A stretch of DNA of 64,000 nt, taken from NCBI GenBank assembly GCA_050951845.1, contig JBMNJV010000004.1, forward strand, positions 124,001 to 188,000. Reading direction: 5' to 3'. Below are positions 1 to 9,029 of this stretch, one piece after another (the first letter of the stretch is position 1; each line of letters opens with the position of its first letter). The position numbers and the translations under genes were made by a program. Source of the DNA: UBA5436 sp050951845. GTDB taxonomy: Bacteria > Bacillota > Clostridia > Saccharofermentanales > DTU023. The notes under the pieces were generated by a model, which was not told the origin of the DNA, made no database searches, and saw only the letters and a program-made list of their open reading frames with translations.

Positions 1-484
1 AATCGGTGCGGGCAGAGCGGGTATTCTGCAAACGACATTCAAAGAGGAAACCGAAACCGATCTGTTCGGTGAACAGGCAATTCTGTGTGGCGGCGTAACC
101 TCATTGATGAAAGCAGGTTTTGAAACCTTGGTTGAAGCCGGTTATGAACCGGAAATGGCCTACTTTGAATGTATTCATGAGATGAAATTGATTATTGATA
201 TGGTTGTTGCCGGCGGTTTCAAAAACATGAGAAATTCTATTTCCAATACGGCAGAATATGGCGACTATGTCTCAGGTCCCAAAGTAATTGATCAATATGT
301 TAAAGAAAATATGCGCGATATCCTGGAGGATATTCAAACCGGCAAATTTGCATCAGAATATATTCAAGAAATGTCATCCGGTAAAAAAATCCGTTTCTTA
401 ACTACCAGACGTAAAGAAGCAGAACATCAATTGGAAAAAGTCGGTGAAGAATTGCGCGGTATGATGCAAGGATTTGATAATTAG
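1..484 (+). CDS. ilvC: Ketol-acid reductoisomerase, C-terminal part (5' end outside window)
   Basis: Acetohydroxyacid isomeroreductase converts acetolactate or acetohydroxybutyrate to the dihydroxy acid with NADPH and Mg2+, the second common step of valine/isoleucine synthesis. The frame is open from base 2 and holds the all-helical C-terminal domain: FKEETETDLFGEQAILCGG supplies the metal-binding Asp/Glu residues, and CIHEMKLIIDMV and NSISNTAEYGDY are further family blocks. About 160 residues are visible, roughly half of a normal 330-residue enzyme. ilvD follows 270 bp downstream on the same strand, consistent with one ilv cluster. The identification is secure; only the start is missing. Confidence 0.97.
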   Translation, partial: IGAGRAGILQTTFKEETETDLFGEQAILCGGVTSLMKAGFETLVEAGYEPEMAYFECIHEMKLIIDMVVAGGFKNMRNSISNTAEYGDYVSGPKVIDQYVKENMRDILEDIQTGKFASEYIQEMSSGKKIRFLTTRRKEAEHQLEKVGEELRGMMQGFDN

Positions 485-551
485 TAAGCAAATTTTAAAA
501 ATATCATTCATTCTGAAATCGAATGCGAATGAGTTTGCAGAAAAAATTATT

Positions 552-642
552 AAAAACTTGGCGATATTGCCGATAAAGCAATCACACTGTCTGAGGGCTT
601 CAGCCCGAGTTTGTGATTGCCAGGCAATAAGCCATTAGTTTT
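552..642 (+). terminator. Long extended stem-loop between ilvC and ilvD
   Basis: Nested complementary arms run through this stretch: AAAAACT with AGTTTTT, TGGC with GCCA, ATTGCC with GGCAAT, GCAATCACA with TGTGATTGC, and an apical GGGC/GCCC. Together they form a rod of about 90 nt with small internal loops. The 3' arm ends in five T residues, so it may end ilvC transcription. It is longer than a usual intrinsic terminator and could instead be a processing or attenuation structure in the ilvD leader. Confidence 0.5.
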
Positions 643-754
643 TATGATTTTTATCTGCCACTCTGAGTATACGATTTCAGAAGTGAATGTATAATTAACT
701 CATTAGCTGATATGGTAAGTTAATTAATAAATTTCTGAATTTTAAGGGGGGAAC

Positions 755-2419
755 ATGAACTTAGCGAGTGAAAAAGTATTACGCGGACCTGAGAGAGCAC
801 CTAATCGCAGTTTGTTCTATGCATTGGGTTATAGCGAAGAGCAATTACAACGTCCGTTGATCGGAGTTGTCAGTGCGTACAGTGAAATAGTCCCCGGTCA
901 CATGAACCTTGATAAATTAACCCAAAGTGTTAAAACCGGAGTTTTGATGAATGGCGGTACTCCTATCATGATTCCTTCGATCGGTGTTTGTGACGGAATT
1001 GCGATGGGGCATCAGGGAATGAAATATTCTTTGCCGAGCAGGGAATTGATTGCCGACAGTGTAGAATCGATGGCGATTGCTCATGGTATCGATGCTCTGG
1101 TGTTAATTCCGAACTGCGACAAAATAGTTCCCGGAATGATCATGGGAGCTCTGAGACTGAATTTACCGACTGTTTTAGTCAGCGGCGGTCCGATGTTGGC
1201 AGGTCAGAACGACAAAGGTTCACTCAGCCTGTCTTCATTGTTTGAGGCAGTCGGCAGCTATAAAGCAAATATGATTACGGCGGAAGAACTGTTGGAATGT
1301 GAACAGTCGGCATGTCCGAGTTGCGGCAGTTGTGCCGGCATGTATACGGCCAATTCGATGAATTGTCTGAGTGAAGCAATCGGTTTGGCCTTACCGGGCA
1401 ACGGAACAATACCTGAACCTTTTTCAGCCAGACAGCGTTTGGCAAAAGAAACCGGCATGATGATTATGGAATTGTTGCGTAAAGATATTCGGATCAAAGA
1501 TATTATTACTGCAGATTCGGTACGTAATGCAATTGCATCGGACATGGCATTGGGTTGTTCGACGAATACGGTATTACATCTTTTGGCAATCGCGACAGAA
1601 GCAGGAATTGAAGTAGACTTGAATATTTTTAATGAATTAAGTGAAAAGATTCCCAATCTTTGTCATTTGGCACCGGCAGGCCCGACTCATATGGAAGATT
1701 TATATTTTGCCGGCGGGGTAGGTGCCGTTCTTAAAGAATTGGCGAAAAAAGATTTAATTAACACTGACTTATTGACTGTTACCACAAAGACAGTAGGTGA
1801 AAACATAGCCAATGTCAGAATTCGTGATAACGGTGCAATCAGGCCGATTGATAATCCTTACAGTAAAGTCGGCGGTCTTGCTATTTTATATGGTAATATT
1901 GCGGAAAAAGGAGCAGTAGTCAAACGCTCGGCTGTCGCACCTGAAATGTTAAAACATGAAGGTCCGGCCAGAGTATTCAACAGTGAAGATGATGCGATTG
2001 CGACGATTTATGCCGGAGAAATAAATCCGGGCGATGTAGTAGTTATTCGCTACGAAGGACCGAAAGGCGGACCGGGCATGCGTGAAATGCTCAATCCGAC
2101 GTCTGCTTTAGCCGGCATGAAATTAGACAAGAGCGTTGCCTTAATTACTGACGGAAGATTTTCCGGGGCATCCAGAGGCGCATCAATCGGTCATGTTTCA
2201 CCGGAAGCAGCCCTGGGCGGTGCGATCGGCATTATCCGAGAAGGTGACACGATTGCAATTGATATTCCGAATTATTCGCTTAATCTGAAAATATCCGATA
2301 CGGAATTTGCAGAGCGCATGGCGAATTTTGAACCGCAAGAAACGAATATTGTCGGCGGCTGGCTCAATCGTTATCGCAGATTGGTCACCAGTTCGGATAA
2401 AGGAGCTGTTTTGGAATGA
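755..2419 (+). CDS. ilvD: Dihydroxy-acid dehydratase
   Basis: Dehydrates 2,3-dihydroxy-isovalerate and -methylvalerate to the 2-keto acids, the third shared step of valine/isoleucine synthesis. At 554 residues it is full length. Family motifs seen: CDGIAMGHQGMKYSLPSRE (79-97), NCDKIVPGMIMGA (120-132) with cluster Cys121, ACPSCGSCAGMYTANSMNC with Cys193, and ITDGRFSGASRGASIGHVSP near the C-terminus. Position 46-49 reads VPGH, as in the oxygen-labile E. coli-type enzyme, rather than the Cys-containing block of the [2Fe-2S] type. That suggests a [4Fe-4S] enzyme, which fits an anaerobe (inference). A strong AAGGGGGG site precedes the ATG, and the stop overlaps ilvA by 4 nt (ATGA). Confidence 0.97.
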   Translation: MNLASEKVLRGPERAPNRSLFYALGYSEEQLQRPLIGVVSAYSEIVPGHMNLDKLTQSVKTGVLMNGGTPIMIPSIGVCDGIAMGHQGMKYSLPSRELIADSVESMAIAHGIDALVLIPNCDKIVPGMIMGALRLNLPTVLVSGGPMLAGQNDKGSLSLSSLFEAVGSYKANMITAEELLECEQSACPSCGSCAGMYTANSMNCLSEAIGLALPGNGTIPEPFSARQRLAKETGMMIMELLRKDIRIKDIITADSVRNAIASDMALGCSTNTVLHLLAIATEAGIEVDLNIFNELSEKIPNLCHLAPAGPTHMEDLYFAGGVGAVLKELAKKDLINTDLLTVTTKTVGENIANVRIRDNGAIRPIDNPYSKVGGLAILYGNIAEKGAVVKRSAVAPEMLKHEGPARVFNSEDDAIATIYAGEINPGDVVVIRYEGPKGGPGMREMLNPTSALAGMKLDKSVALITDGRFSGASRGASIGHVSPEAALGGAIGIIREGDTIAIDIPNYSLNLKISDTEFAERMANFEPQETNIVGGWLNRYRRLVTSSDKGAVLE

Positions 2420-3654
2420 AACAGAGTAAAGTGACTTTAGATAACGTTTATCGGGCAGCACACAGAATTAAAGAGGTTGTGCGCAAAACCGACATGATCC
2501 AGGCACGGGCAATTTTTCCGAATGATGACGTCTATATGAAAACGGAAAACTTGCAAACGACAGGTTCTTTCAAAGTCAGAGGTGCTTATTTTAAAATTTC
2601 GCAATTGACAGATGAAGAAAAGTCGCGTGGTGTGGTTGCCTGTTCTGCAGGAAATCATGCTCAAGGTGTTGCTTTAGCTTGTAAACATTTAGGGATCGAT
2701 TCTACAATCTTTATGCCGGAATCAGCACCCATTTCCAAAATAGAAGCCACCCGTTATTATGGTTCGGAGATTATCTTAGCCGGTGACAACTATGATGATT
2801 CTTATGAAGCTGCTCTCCGCTATATTGCCGAGCATGACAAGATCTTCATCCATCCGTTCGATGATGAAGAGGTGATCGTCGGTCAGGCGACAATCGGTCT
2901 GGAAATTCTGGAACAGATGCCTGATGTGGATATTATTGTGGTACCTGTCGGCGGCGGCGGTTTGCTCGGAGGGATTTCATATGTAATTAAAAGTCTGAAA
3001 CCTGAATGTCAGGTTATAGGTGTAGAAGCTGCCAAAGCGCCCTCGATGGGTGTGTCTTTAGAAGAGGATAAAATAATCAGAATATCAAGTCAGGATACTT
3101 TTGCTGACGGTATTGCGGTGAAACAACCGGGACCGGCAACTTTTGAGTTAGCTAAAAAATACGTTGATCAAATGCTGACGGTCAGTGAAGACGAGATAGC
3201 CTATGCACTTTTATCTTTAATGGAAAAACAAAAATTGGTTTGTGAGGGAGCCGGTGCGGTTGCTTTTGCTGCGGTGGTTTTTAATAAGATTGATTTCAAA
3301 GATAAAAAAGTATGTGTTTTGTTAAGCGGTGGTAATATAGATGTGAATATTCTGGCGCGAGTTATCCAGCGCGGACTGTTGGTCAGCGGACGCAACACTG
3401 AACTCAGTATCAGTCTGACAGACAAACCCGGTCAGTTGCAGGCAGTAGCAACGGCTATTGCCGAGTTAGGTGCCAATGTAACTGAAGTGAATTATAATCC
3501 GGGCGGCGAAAATACGGCAATTGACAGTTGTGTTTTAAATTTGAAGCTTGAAACAAAAAACATGGACCATATTCGTCTGATTAAAACTGTTCTGCAAGAG
3601 AAAGGTTTCCACCTAATCAGTAAAGAAGAAGCACGTGGTTGTTTCGCGGAATAA
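2416..3654 (+). CDS. ilvA: Threonine dehydratase (PLP) with C-terminal ACT domain
   Basis: Deaminates threonine to 2-oxobutyrate, the entry into isoleucine synthesis. PLP lysine K53 lies in TTGSFKVRGAYFK (48-60), and the phosphate-binding glycine loop VGGGGLLGG is near residue 180. Residues about 330-405 read as one ACT domain (ELSISLTDKPGQLQAVATAI). The 412-residue length and single ACT match the short form of the family, some members of which are catabolic; the position inside ilvD-ilvE argues for a biosynthetic role. It is translationally coupled to ilvD through the ATGA overlap. Confidence 0.95.
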   Translation: MKQSKVTLDNVYRAAHRIKEVVRKTDMIQARAIFPNDDVYMKTENLQTTGSFKVRGAYFKISQLTDEEKSRGVVACSAGNHAQGVALACKHLGIDSTIFMPESAPISKIEATRYYGSEIILAGDNYDDSYEAALRYIAEHDKIFIHPFDDEEVIVGQATIGLEILEQMPDVDIIVVPVGGGGLLGGISYVIKSLKPECQVIGVEAAKAPSMGVSLEEDKIIRISSQDTFADGIAVKQPGPATFELAKKYVDQMLTVSEDEIAYALLSLMEKQKLVCEGAGAVAFAAVVFNKIDFKDKKVCVLLSGGNIDVNILARVIQRGLLVSGRNTELSISLTDKPGQLQAVATAIAELGANVTEVNYNPGGENTAIDSCVLNLKLETKNMDHIRLIKTVLQEKGFHLISKEEARGCFAE

Positions 3655-3693
3655 TAAATATGCAAGAGAATTAAATATTCGACAGGAGTAAAT

Positions 3694-4758
3694 ATGGAAA
3701 TTAAAATTACATTAAGTGAAAACCTGAAAGAAAAGATTAAAGATGAGAGCAAATTAGGTTTCGGTAATTATTTCACCGATCATATGTTTCTTATGGATTA
3801 TACGGAGGGCAAAGGCTGGCATGATCCGCGGATAGTTCCTTACCAATCGATCAGTGTAGATCCCTCTTGCTTGACATTCCACTATGGTCAAACTGTTTTC
3901 GAAGGCTTGAAAGCATACCGTTCAGCTGAAGATGAAATTTTGTTGTTCAGACCTCAAGAAAATTTTACGCGAATGAATTTATCATGCGACAGATTGTGTA
4001 TACCGAGATTTGATGAGGAACTGGCTCTGGAAGCTCTCACTAAGTTGATAGATATCGATCGTGACTGGGTACCACATCAATCAGACTCATCTTTATATAT
4101 CAGACCGTTTATTATTGCCGATGAAGAATTTCTCGGTGTCCATGTCAGTGAATCATATAAATTCATGATTATTTTAAGTCCGAGCGGACCTTATTATGCT
4201 TCCGGGCTGGATCCGGTCAAAATATATGTTGAAGAAAAGTATGTACGCGCTGTTCCGGGCGGCATGGGTGAAGCGAAAACCGGCGGTAATTATGCAGTCA
4301 GCTTAATCGGCCAGGCGGAAGCGGAGAAAAAAGGCTATTCACAAGTTTTGTGGTTGGACGGCATTGAAAGAAAATATATTGAAGAAGTCGGCGCCATGAA
4401 TATTTTCTTTGTGATTGATGACGTAATAATTACACCGAAACTAAACGGATCGATTCTTTCCGGTATTACCCGAAAATCTGTCTTGGAATTGTTGCGCGGA
4501 CAAGGTTCTGCCGTAGAAGAAAGAAAAATATCGATTGACGAATTAGTTGCTGCATATGAAGAAGGCAAATTGCAAGAAGTATTTGGAACCGGCACTGCGG
4601 CAGTTATTTCACCGGTTGGTGAATTAATGTATAAAAATAAAAAAATGATTATTAACAATAATCAGATCGGTCCTGTTTCACAAAGTCTGTATGATAATCT
4701 GACCGATATTCAATGGGGACGTCAACCGGGTCCGGCAGGCTGGAGCATTAAGGTCTAA
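3694..4758 (+). CDS. ilvE: Branched-chain amino acid aminotransferase
   Basis: Transfers the amino group from glutamate to the keto acids of valine, leucine and isoleucine. A fold-type IV PLP enzyme of 354 residues, matching the BCAT2/eukaryote-like length. The Schiff-base lysine is K195 in GGMGEAKTGGNYA, followed by the pattern VLWLDGIERKYIEEVGAMN that marks this subfamily. TFHYGQTVFEGLKAYR (61-76) is the N-terminal signature. It lies 39 bp after ilvA with a GACAGGAG site before the ATG, so ilvD-ilvA-ilvE is probably one operon. Confidence 0.96.
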   Translation: MEIKITLSENLKEKIKDESKLGFGNYFTDHMFLMDYTEGKGWHDPRIVPYQSISVDPSCLTFHYGQTVFEGLKAYRSAEDEILLFRPQENFTRMNLSCDRLCIPRFDEELALEALTKLIDIDRDWVPHQSDSSLYIRPFIIADEEFLGVHVSESYKFMIILSPSGPYYASGLDPVKIYVEEKYVRAVPGGMGEAKTGGNYAVSLIGQAEAEKKGYSQVLWLDGIERKYIEEVGAMNIFFVIDDVIITPKLNGSILSGITRKSVLELLRGQGSAVEERKISIDELVAAYEEGKLQEVFGTGTAAVISPVGELMYKNKKMIINNNQIGPVSQSLYDNLTDIQWGRQPGPAGWSIKV

Positions 4759-4760
4759 AT

Positions 4761-4808
4761 GCTTTTACATCATGCATTTTTCAATGATTATATTGTTTGA
4801 TGTAAAGC
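4761..4808 (+). repeat. Inverted repeat after ilvE
   Basis: GCTTTTACATCA at 4761-4772 pairs with TGATGTAAAGC at 4798-4808 with one bulged T and a loop of about 25 nt. There is no T run after it, so it is a weak terminator candidate or an operator/processing site between the ilv genes and cdd. Confidence 0.35.
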
Positions 4809-4847
4809 GTTATTGAAGCTACATTGTTAAACATTTAAGTTTGCTTT

Positions 4848-5273
4848 ATGAAAGAACCGTTGGTTAACAATCTGATTTTATCTGCAATTGAGGCAAGCAA
4901 GAAAAGCTACTCTCCCTATTCACAATATCGGGTCGGGGCAGCTTTGCTTGCTGAGAGCGGAAAGATATACACAGGTTGTAATGTGGAAAATGCATCTTAC
5001 GGAGCAACGATTTGTGCTGAACAAACTGCTGTTGTCAAAGCAATTTCTGAAGGTGAGCGAAAATTTTCAGCTATAGCCATTCATGGCTCACCGCATCAAC
5101 CGAAACCTGATCAAACATACTATGCCTGCCCTTGCGGTATTTGCCGGCAAATTTTAAGTGAATTTGCCGGATCTGACTTGACTGTTTTGATTGTTCATTC
5201 GGAGAACGAATATCTGGAAAGAACATTGGGAGAGTTATTGCCCGATAGTTTCGGTTCTGCTAACCTGGAATAA
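4848..5273 (+). CDS. cdd: Cytidine deaminase (tetrameric type)
   Basis: Deaminates cytidine/deoxycytidine to uridine/deoxyuridine in pyrimidine salvage. At 141 residues it has the length of the homotetrameric bacterial enzyme. The CAE motif gives Zn ligand Cys56 and catalytic Glu58, and PCGICRQ gives Cys96 and Cys99, the three-cysteine zinc site of tetrameric enzymes. YSPYSQYRVGAALL is the N-terminal substrate block. The next gene is uridine phosphorylase, which uses the product. The Shine-Dalgarno is poor, so the start is the least certain part. Confidence 0.94.
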   Translation: MKEPLVNNLILSAIEASKKSYSPYSQYRVGAALLAESGKIYTGCNVENASYGATICAEQTAVVKAISEGERKFSAIAIHGSPHQPKPDQTYYACPCGICRQILSEFAGSDLTVLIVHSENEYLERTLGELLPDSFGSANLE

Positions 5274-5367
5274 ATTATTTTTTACTTCAAAGAAGTTGAA
5301 AATTATTGTATTTTAAACGACTCTGATTTTAAATACATGCATAACAGGTCATAGGTTGGAGGACTCA

Positions 5368-6132
5368 ATGGATAAACTGTACCATATTCAATTAGATGAT
5401 TCACATCAGGCAAAATATGCTCTGCTTCCGGGGGATCCCGCCAGAGTGGAAAAGATTGCACAATTCCTGGATAATCCTGAATTTATCGGTCGTAATCGCG
5501 AATATACAACCTGGCTCGGTCAGTTAGCGGGTGAAAATGTTTTAGTGATGTCGACCGGAATGGGCGGACCTTCAACAGCAATAGGTATTGAAGAACTCTT
5601 CCAGACCGGCGTGAGAAATTTTCTCAGAATAGGTACTTGCGGCGGCATCAAACTTGATGTAATGGGCGGTGATATTGTTATCGCAACCGGAGCAATCAGG
5701 ATGGACGGTACTCCGGATGAATATGTGCCGAAAGAATTTCCGGCAGTCGCCGATTTTGATTTTACCGGCAGTTTGGTTCAGGCAGCGAAAAATCTAGATG
5801 TCAGATATCATACCGGGATCGTCCATTGCAAAGATTCATTTTACGGTCAGCATAGTCCGGACAGAATGCCGGTCGGTTACGAACTGGAAGCTAAATGGCA
5901 AGCTTGGTTCAAAGCTAATTGTTTGGCTTCGGAAATGGAGAGTTCAACCTTGTTTATCGTAAGTCAGATTCTCGGTGCCCGGGCGGCCTGTGTTTTAAAT
6001 GTAGTATGGAATCAGGAGAGGGCTAAGCGCGGCTTATCCGATCCGCACCGGCATGATACGGAGCTTGCAGTCAGAGTGGCTGTTCAGGCGGTGCATGAGG
6101 ATATCTTAAACCAAAAAAATAATCTCAGTTAG
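5368..6132 (+). CDS. udp: Uridine phosphorylase (NP-I family)
   Basis: Splits uridine with phosphate to uracil and ribose-1-phosphate, directly after cytidine deaminase in salvage. Family features: LLPGDPARVEKIA (phosphate loop), FLRIGTCGGI, and ASEMESSTLF, the ribose-binding Glu-Met-Glu block. An upstream TTG at 5356 keeps the frame open, but GGAGGACTCA stands immediately before ATG 5368, which I take as the start (254 residues). The neighbouring cdd supports uridine rather than purine nucleoside specificity. Confidence 0.92.
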   Translation: MDKLYHIQLDDSHQAKYALLPGDPARVEKIAQFLDNPEFIGRNREYTTWLGQLAGENVLVMSTGMGGPSTAIGIEELFQTGVRNFLRIGTCGGIKLDVMGGDIVIATGAIRMDGTPDEYVPKEFPAVADFDFTGSLVQAAKNLDVRYHTGIVHCKDSFYGQHSPDRMPVGYELEAKWQAWFKANCLASEMESSTLFIVSQILGARAACVLNVVWNQERAKRGLSDPHRHDTELAVRVAVQAVHEDILNQKNNLS

Positions 6133-6145
6133 CAAAGGAAGCAGA

Positions 6146-6775
6146 ATGGCGGATACAGGATTAAGTTTTCAGGATTTACCTCAAGCCTGGCAAGGTTTTT
6201 TACAGGCATGTCAATCGTGTAAGAATTGTGAATTATATCAAACACGTGACAATATCGTAATTTATCGCGGAAGTTTAACCGCACCGTTAATGCTGATCGG
6301 GGAAGGACCGGGAGCGGAAGAAGACCGACAAGGCATACCTTTTGTCGGCAGGTCGGGGAAGTTATTGGACAGTTTGTTGCAAGCTCAGGAATTTACCGCT
6401 CAGGATTTTCATATTTGCAATATTGTTAAATGCCGGCCCCCCGGAAATCGTGTACCGACCGAAGAGGAAGCACAAGCCTGCAAGCGTTTGCTGAGTGCAC
6501 AATTCACCTTGGTTAAACCGAAAGTAATTGTACTTGTCGGTGCGACTGCTTACAGATATTTTACGAATCTGAATGATCCGATTTCCAAGGTCAGAGGACA
6601 ATGGATTGAAAATAGCGGCTATTATATTATGCCTACTTTTCATCCTGCATATTTATTGCGCAATCCGAGTAAAAGACTTGAAATGTGGGATGATTTCAAA
6701 AAAGTCAGAACAAAGCTCGAAGAACTTAATTTAATACAGCCGATGCAGCAACCGTTCGAATCTGTGGAATGGTAA
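6146..6775 (+). CDS. Family 4 uracil-DNA glycosylase with [4Fe-4S] cluster
   Basis: Removes uracil from DNA in base excision repair. 209 residues. Catalytic motif GEGPGAEEDRQGIPFVGRSG (53-72) and C-terminal HPAYLLRNPSKR are diagnostic of the UdgA type. Four cysteines placed as in the family (Cys25, Cys28, Cys96 in NIVKCRPPGNR and Cys112) should hold an iron-sulfur cluster. The ATG follows AAAGGAAGCAG. It lies 13 bp after udp and 16 bp before uvrB, so salvage and repair genes seem to be cotranscribed. Confidence 0.95.
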   Translation: MADTGLSFQDLPQAWQGFLQACQSCKNCELYQTRDNIVIYRGSLTAPLMLIGEGPGAEEDRQGIPFVGRSGKLLDSLLQAQEFTAQDFHICNIVKCRPPGNRVPTEEEAQACKRLLSAQFTLVKPKVIVLVGATAYRYFTNLNDPISKVRGQWIENSGYYIMPTFHPAYLLRNPSKRLEMWDDFKKVRTKLEELNLIQPMQQPFESVEW

Positions 6776-6791
6776 GGAATGCAATTAAATA

Positions 6792-8810
6792 ATGCGGAAT
6801 AAACGGTTCAAAATTGTATCTGATTACTCACCGAAAGGTGATCAGCCAACAGCTATTGATCAAATTGTTCAAGGGCTTGCAAGAGGTGATCGTGCCCAGA
6901 CTTTAGTCGGTGTAACAGGTTCAGGTAAGACTTTTACGATGGCTAATGTTATTGAACGTACACAAAGACCGACTTTAGTCATTGCTCATAACAAAACTTT
7001 GGCCGGACAATTGGCAGCCGAATTCAAAGCCTTATTCCCGGAAAATGCGGTTGAGTATTTTGTCTCCTATTATGATTATTATCAACCGGAAGCATATCTG
7101 CCGGCAAGCGATACGTATATTGAAAAAGATTCTTCGATCAATGATGAAATCGATCGCTTACGGCATTCAGCAACAGCTTCTTTGTTTGAACGCAGAGATG
7201 TGATTGTGGTGGCTTCGGTTTCCTGTATTTACGGTTTGGGTTCGCCTGATTCTTATAAAAAAATGATGGTTCATTTAAGACCGGGTCAACAGAAATCACC
7301 GCAAGATGTAATTGAAGAATTAATTAATATTCAATATCTCAGAAATGACTTTGAGTTAAAGCGAGGTAATTTCCGAGTAAGAGGAGATGTAATTGATATC
7401 TTTCCTGCATCATCGGAAAATGTGATTACCAGAGTTGAGTTTTTCGGAGATGAAATAGATCGGATTACTGAGATAGATGCAATTACGGCACGCAGCATTC
7501 AAGGCAGAAATTATCAACAAATATATCCTGCCAGCCACTATACTACGACCGGAGAAAATACGAAACGTGCTGTAGGCGATATTTTGAATGAGCTGGAAGC
7601 CAGATTGGAACAGTTGAATAATGCCGGGAAGATAGTTGAAGCCTATCGGCTTGAACAGCGTACCAGATATGATATGGAACTGTTGCTGGAAACCGGGATC
7701 TGTAAGGGTATAGAAAATTATTCCAGGCATTTCGACGGCAGAGAGCCGGATGAACCGCCTTTTACTTTGCTTGATTTCTTTCCGGAAGATTATCTGTTGA
7801 TGATTGATGAATCGCATGTAACTGTACCGCAAATCGGTGCAATGTATAACGGGGATCGCTCCAGAAAGCTCTCTTTGGTCGATTACGGTTTCAGACTGCC
7901 GTCCGCTTTGGATAACAGGCCGTTAAAATTTTCCGAATTTGAACAACGCATGGGTCAAACGATATTTGTCAGCGCGACACCGTCAAAATATGAAGCGAAT
8001 CATTCAACGACCTATATTGAACAGGTCAATCGTCCGACCGGCTTGCTTGACCCGCTCATAGATATCCGGCCGGTTGAAGATCAAATTGCAGATCTTATTT
8101 TTGAAATAGAAGAAAACATTAAGGTCAATGAACGGACTTTAATATTAACTTTAACCAAAAGGATGGCGGAAGAACTGAGTGAATATTTGTCCGGCGAAGG
8201 GCTCAAAGTAAAATACTTGCATTCGGACATCAAAACTGTTGAACGTTTGCAGATTCTTAAAGAATTGCGTGAAGGTAAATTTGATGTATTGGTCGGAATT
8301 AATCTCTTGCGCGAAGGTCTGGATTTGCCGGAAGTATCGCTGATTGCTATTTTGGATGCGGATAAAGAAGGCTTTTTACGTTCTGCAACATCTTTAATTC
8401 AAATAATCGGCAGAGCTGCCCGCAATGAACGCGGCAGGATAATAATGTATGCCGACAATGTTACCGAATCGATGTATCAGGCTATTCAGGAAACCAAGCG
8501 CAGAAGAGAAATACAGAGTGAATTTAACCGCAAGCATGGAATTACACCCCGGACAATCAGAAAACAAGTTTTACAGATTGTCGATACGGCATATGATTTA
8601 TCTGAGATCGAGCAATTAAGAGTAAGCGAATCGCTGACCGATTATTTAACCGAATCTGAAATAGCGGATCTGAGTGCAGCGGAAATCCAAACCATGATTA
8701 TCAATATTGAAAAGAAAATGCGGGAGGCAGCTGCAAATCTCGCTTTTGAAGAAGCAGCCGATCTCAGAGATTATTTGATGATATTACGGGGAGAATTGAA
8801 ACTCAAATGA
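6792..8810 (+). CDS. uvrB: Excinuclease ABC subunit B
   Basis: Damage-verification helicase of nucleotide excision repair, working with UvrA and UvrC, which are not in the window. 672 residues, full length. Walker A GVTGSGKT is near residue 40; the beta-hairpin element YFVSYYDYYQPEAYLP, DEAD-box-like LMIDESHVT, motif V GINLLREGLDLPEVSLI and motif VI QIIGRAARN follow in order. A C-terminal UVR motif (NIEKKMREAAANLAFEEAADLRD in part) contacts UvrC. A short spacing of AAGGAATG before the ATG supplies the ribosome site. Confidence 0.98.
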   Translation: MRNKRFKIVSDYSPKGDQPTAIDQIVQGLARGDRAQTLVGVTGSGKTFTMANVIERTQRPTLVIAHNKTLAGQLAAEFKALFPENAVEYFVSYYDYYQPEAYLPASDTYIEKDSSINDEIDRLRHSATASLFERRDVIVVASVSCIYGLGSPDSYKKMMVHLRPGQQKSPQDVIEELINIQYLRNDFELKRGNFRVRGDVIDIFPASSENVITRVEFFGDEIDRITEIDAITARSIQGRNYQQIYPASHYTTTGENTKRAVGDILNELEARLEQLNNAGKIVEAYRLEQRTRYDMELLLETGICKGIENYSRHFDGREPDEPPFTLLDFFPEDYLLMIDESHVTVPQIGAMYNGDRSRKLSLVDYGFRLPSALDNRPLKFSEFEQRMGQTIFVSATPSKYEANHSTTYIEQVNRPTGLLDPLIDIRPVEDQIADLIFEIEENIKVNERTLILTLTKRMAEELSEYLSGEGLKVKYLHSDIKTVERLQILKELREGKFDVLVGINLLREGLDLPEVSLIAILDADKEGFLRSATSLIQIIGRAARNERGRIIMYADNVTESMYQAIQETKRRREIQSEFNRKHGITPRTIRKQVLQIVDTAYDLSEIEQLRVSESLTDYLTESEIADLSAAEIQTMIINIEKKMREAAANLAFEEAADLRDYLMILRGELKLK

Positions 8811-9029
8811 TTTTTCGTGATGATTTTGTACTTTTTTGAACAGTGTTCAGGCTCAATCAGACAGACGTGGAAAAACGAGAACAGTCTATAATTAAATTAT
8901 ATGCAAAATGTTCAAGAATTAATGCTATAATAAATAATAGTTGGATAAATTAATAATGACATTAATAAATTAATGCATTAAAAATATTAAATATTAAAAG
9001 AAAGTAGTGAAATTTTCAGGAGGTACGAT
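8811..9029 (+). promoter_or_regulatory. AT-rich intergenic region before phosphoglucomutase
   Basis: 219 bp without a gene. Two TATAAT hexamers (about 8887-8892 and 8930-8935) could serve as -10 elements, but neither has a convincing -35. No clear terminator for uvrB was seen. The region ends in a strong AGGAGG before the pgm ATG. Confidence 0.35.

Noticed and set aside
4335..4658. Minus-strand 107-residue frame inside ilvE
   Set aside because: Shadow of a well-conserved coding gene with no protein-like pattern of its own.
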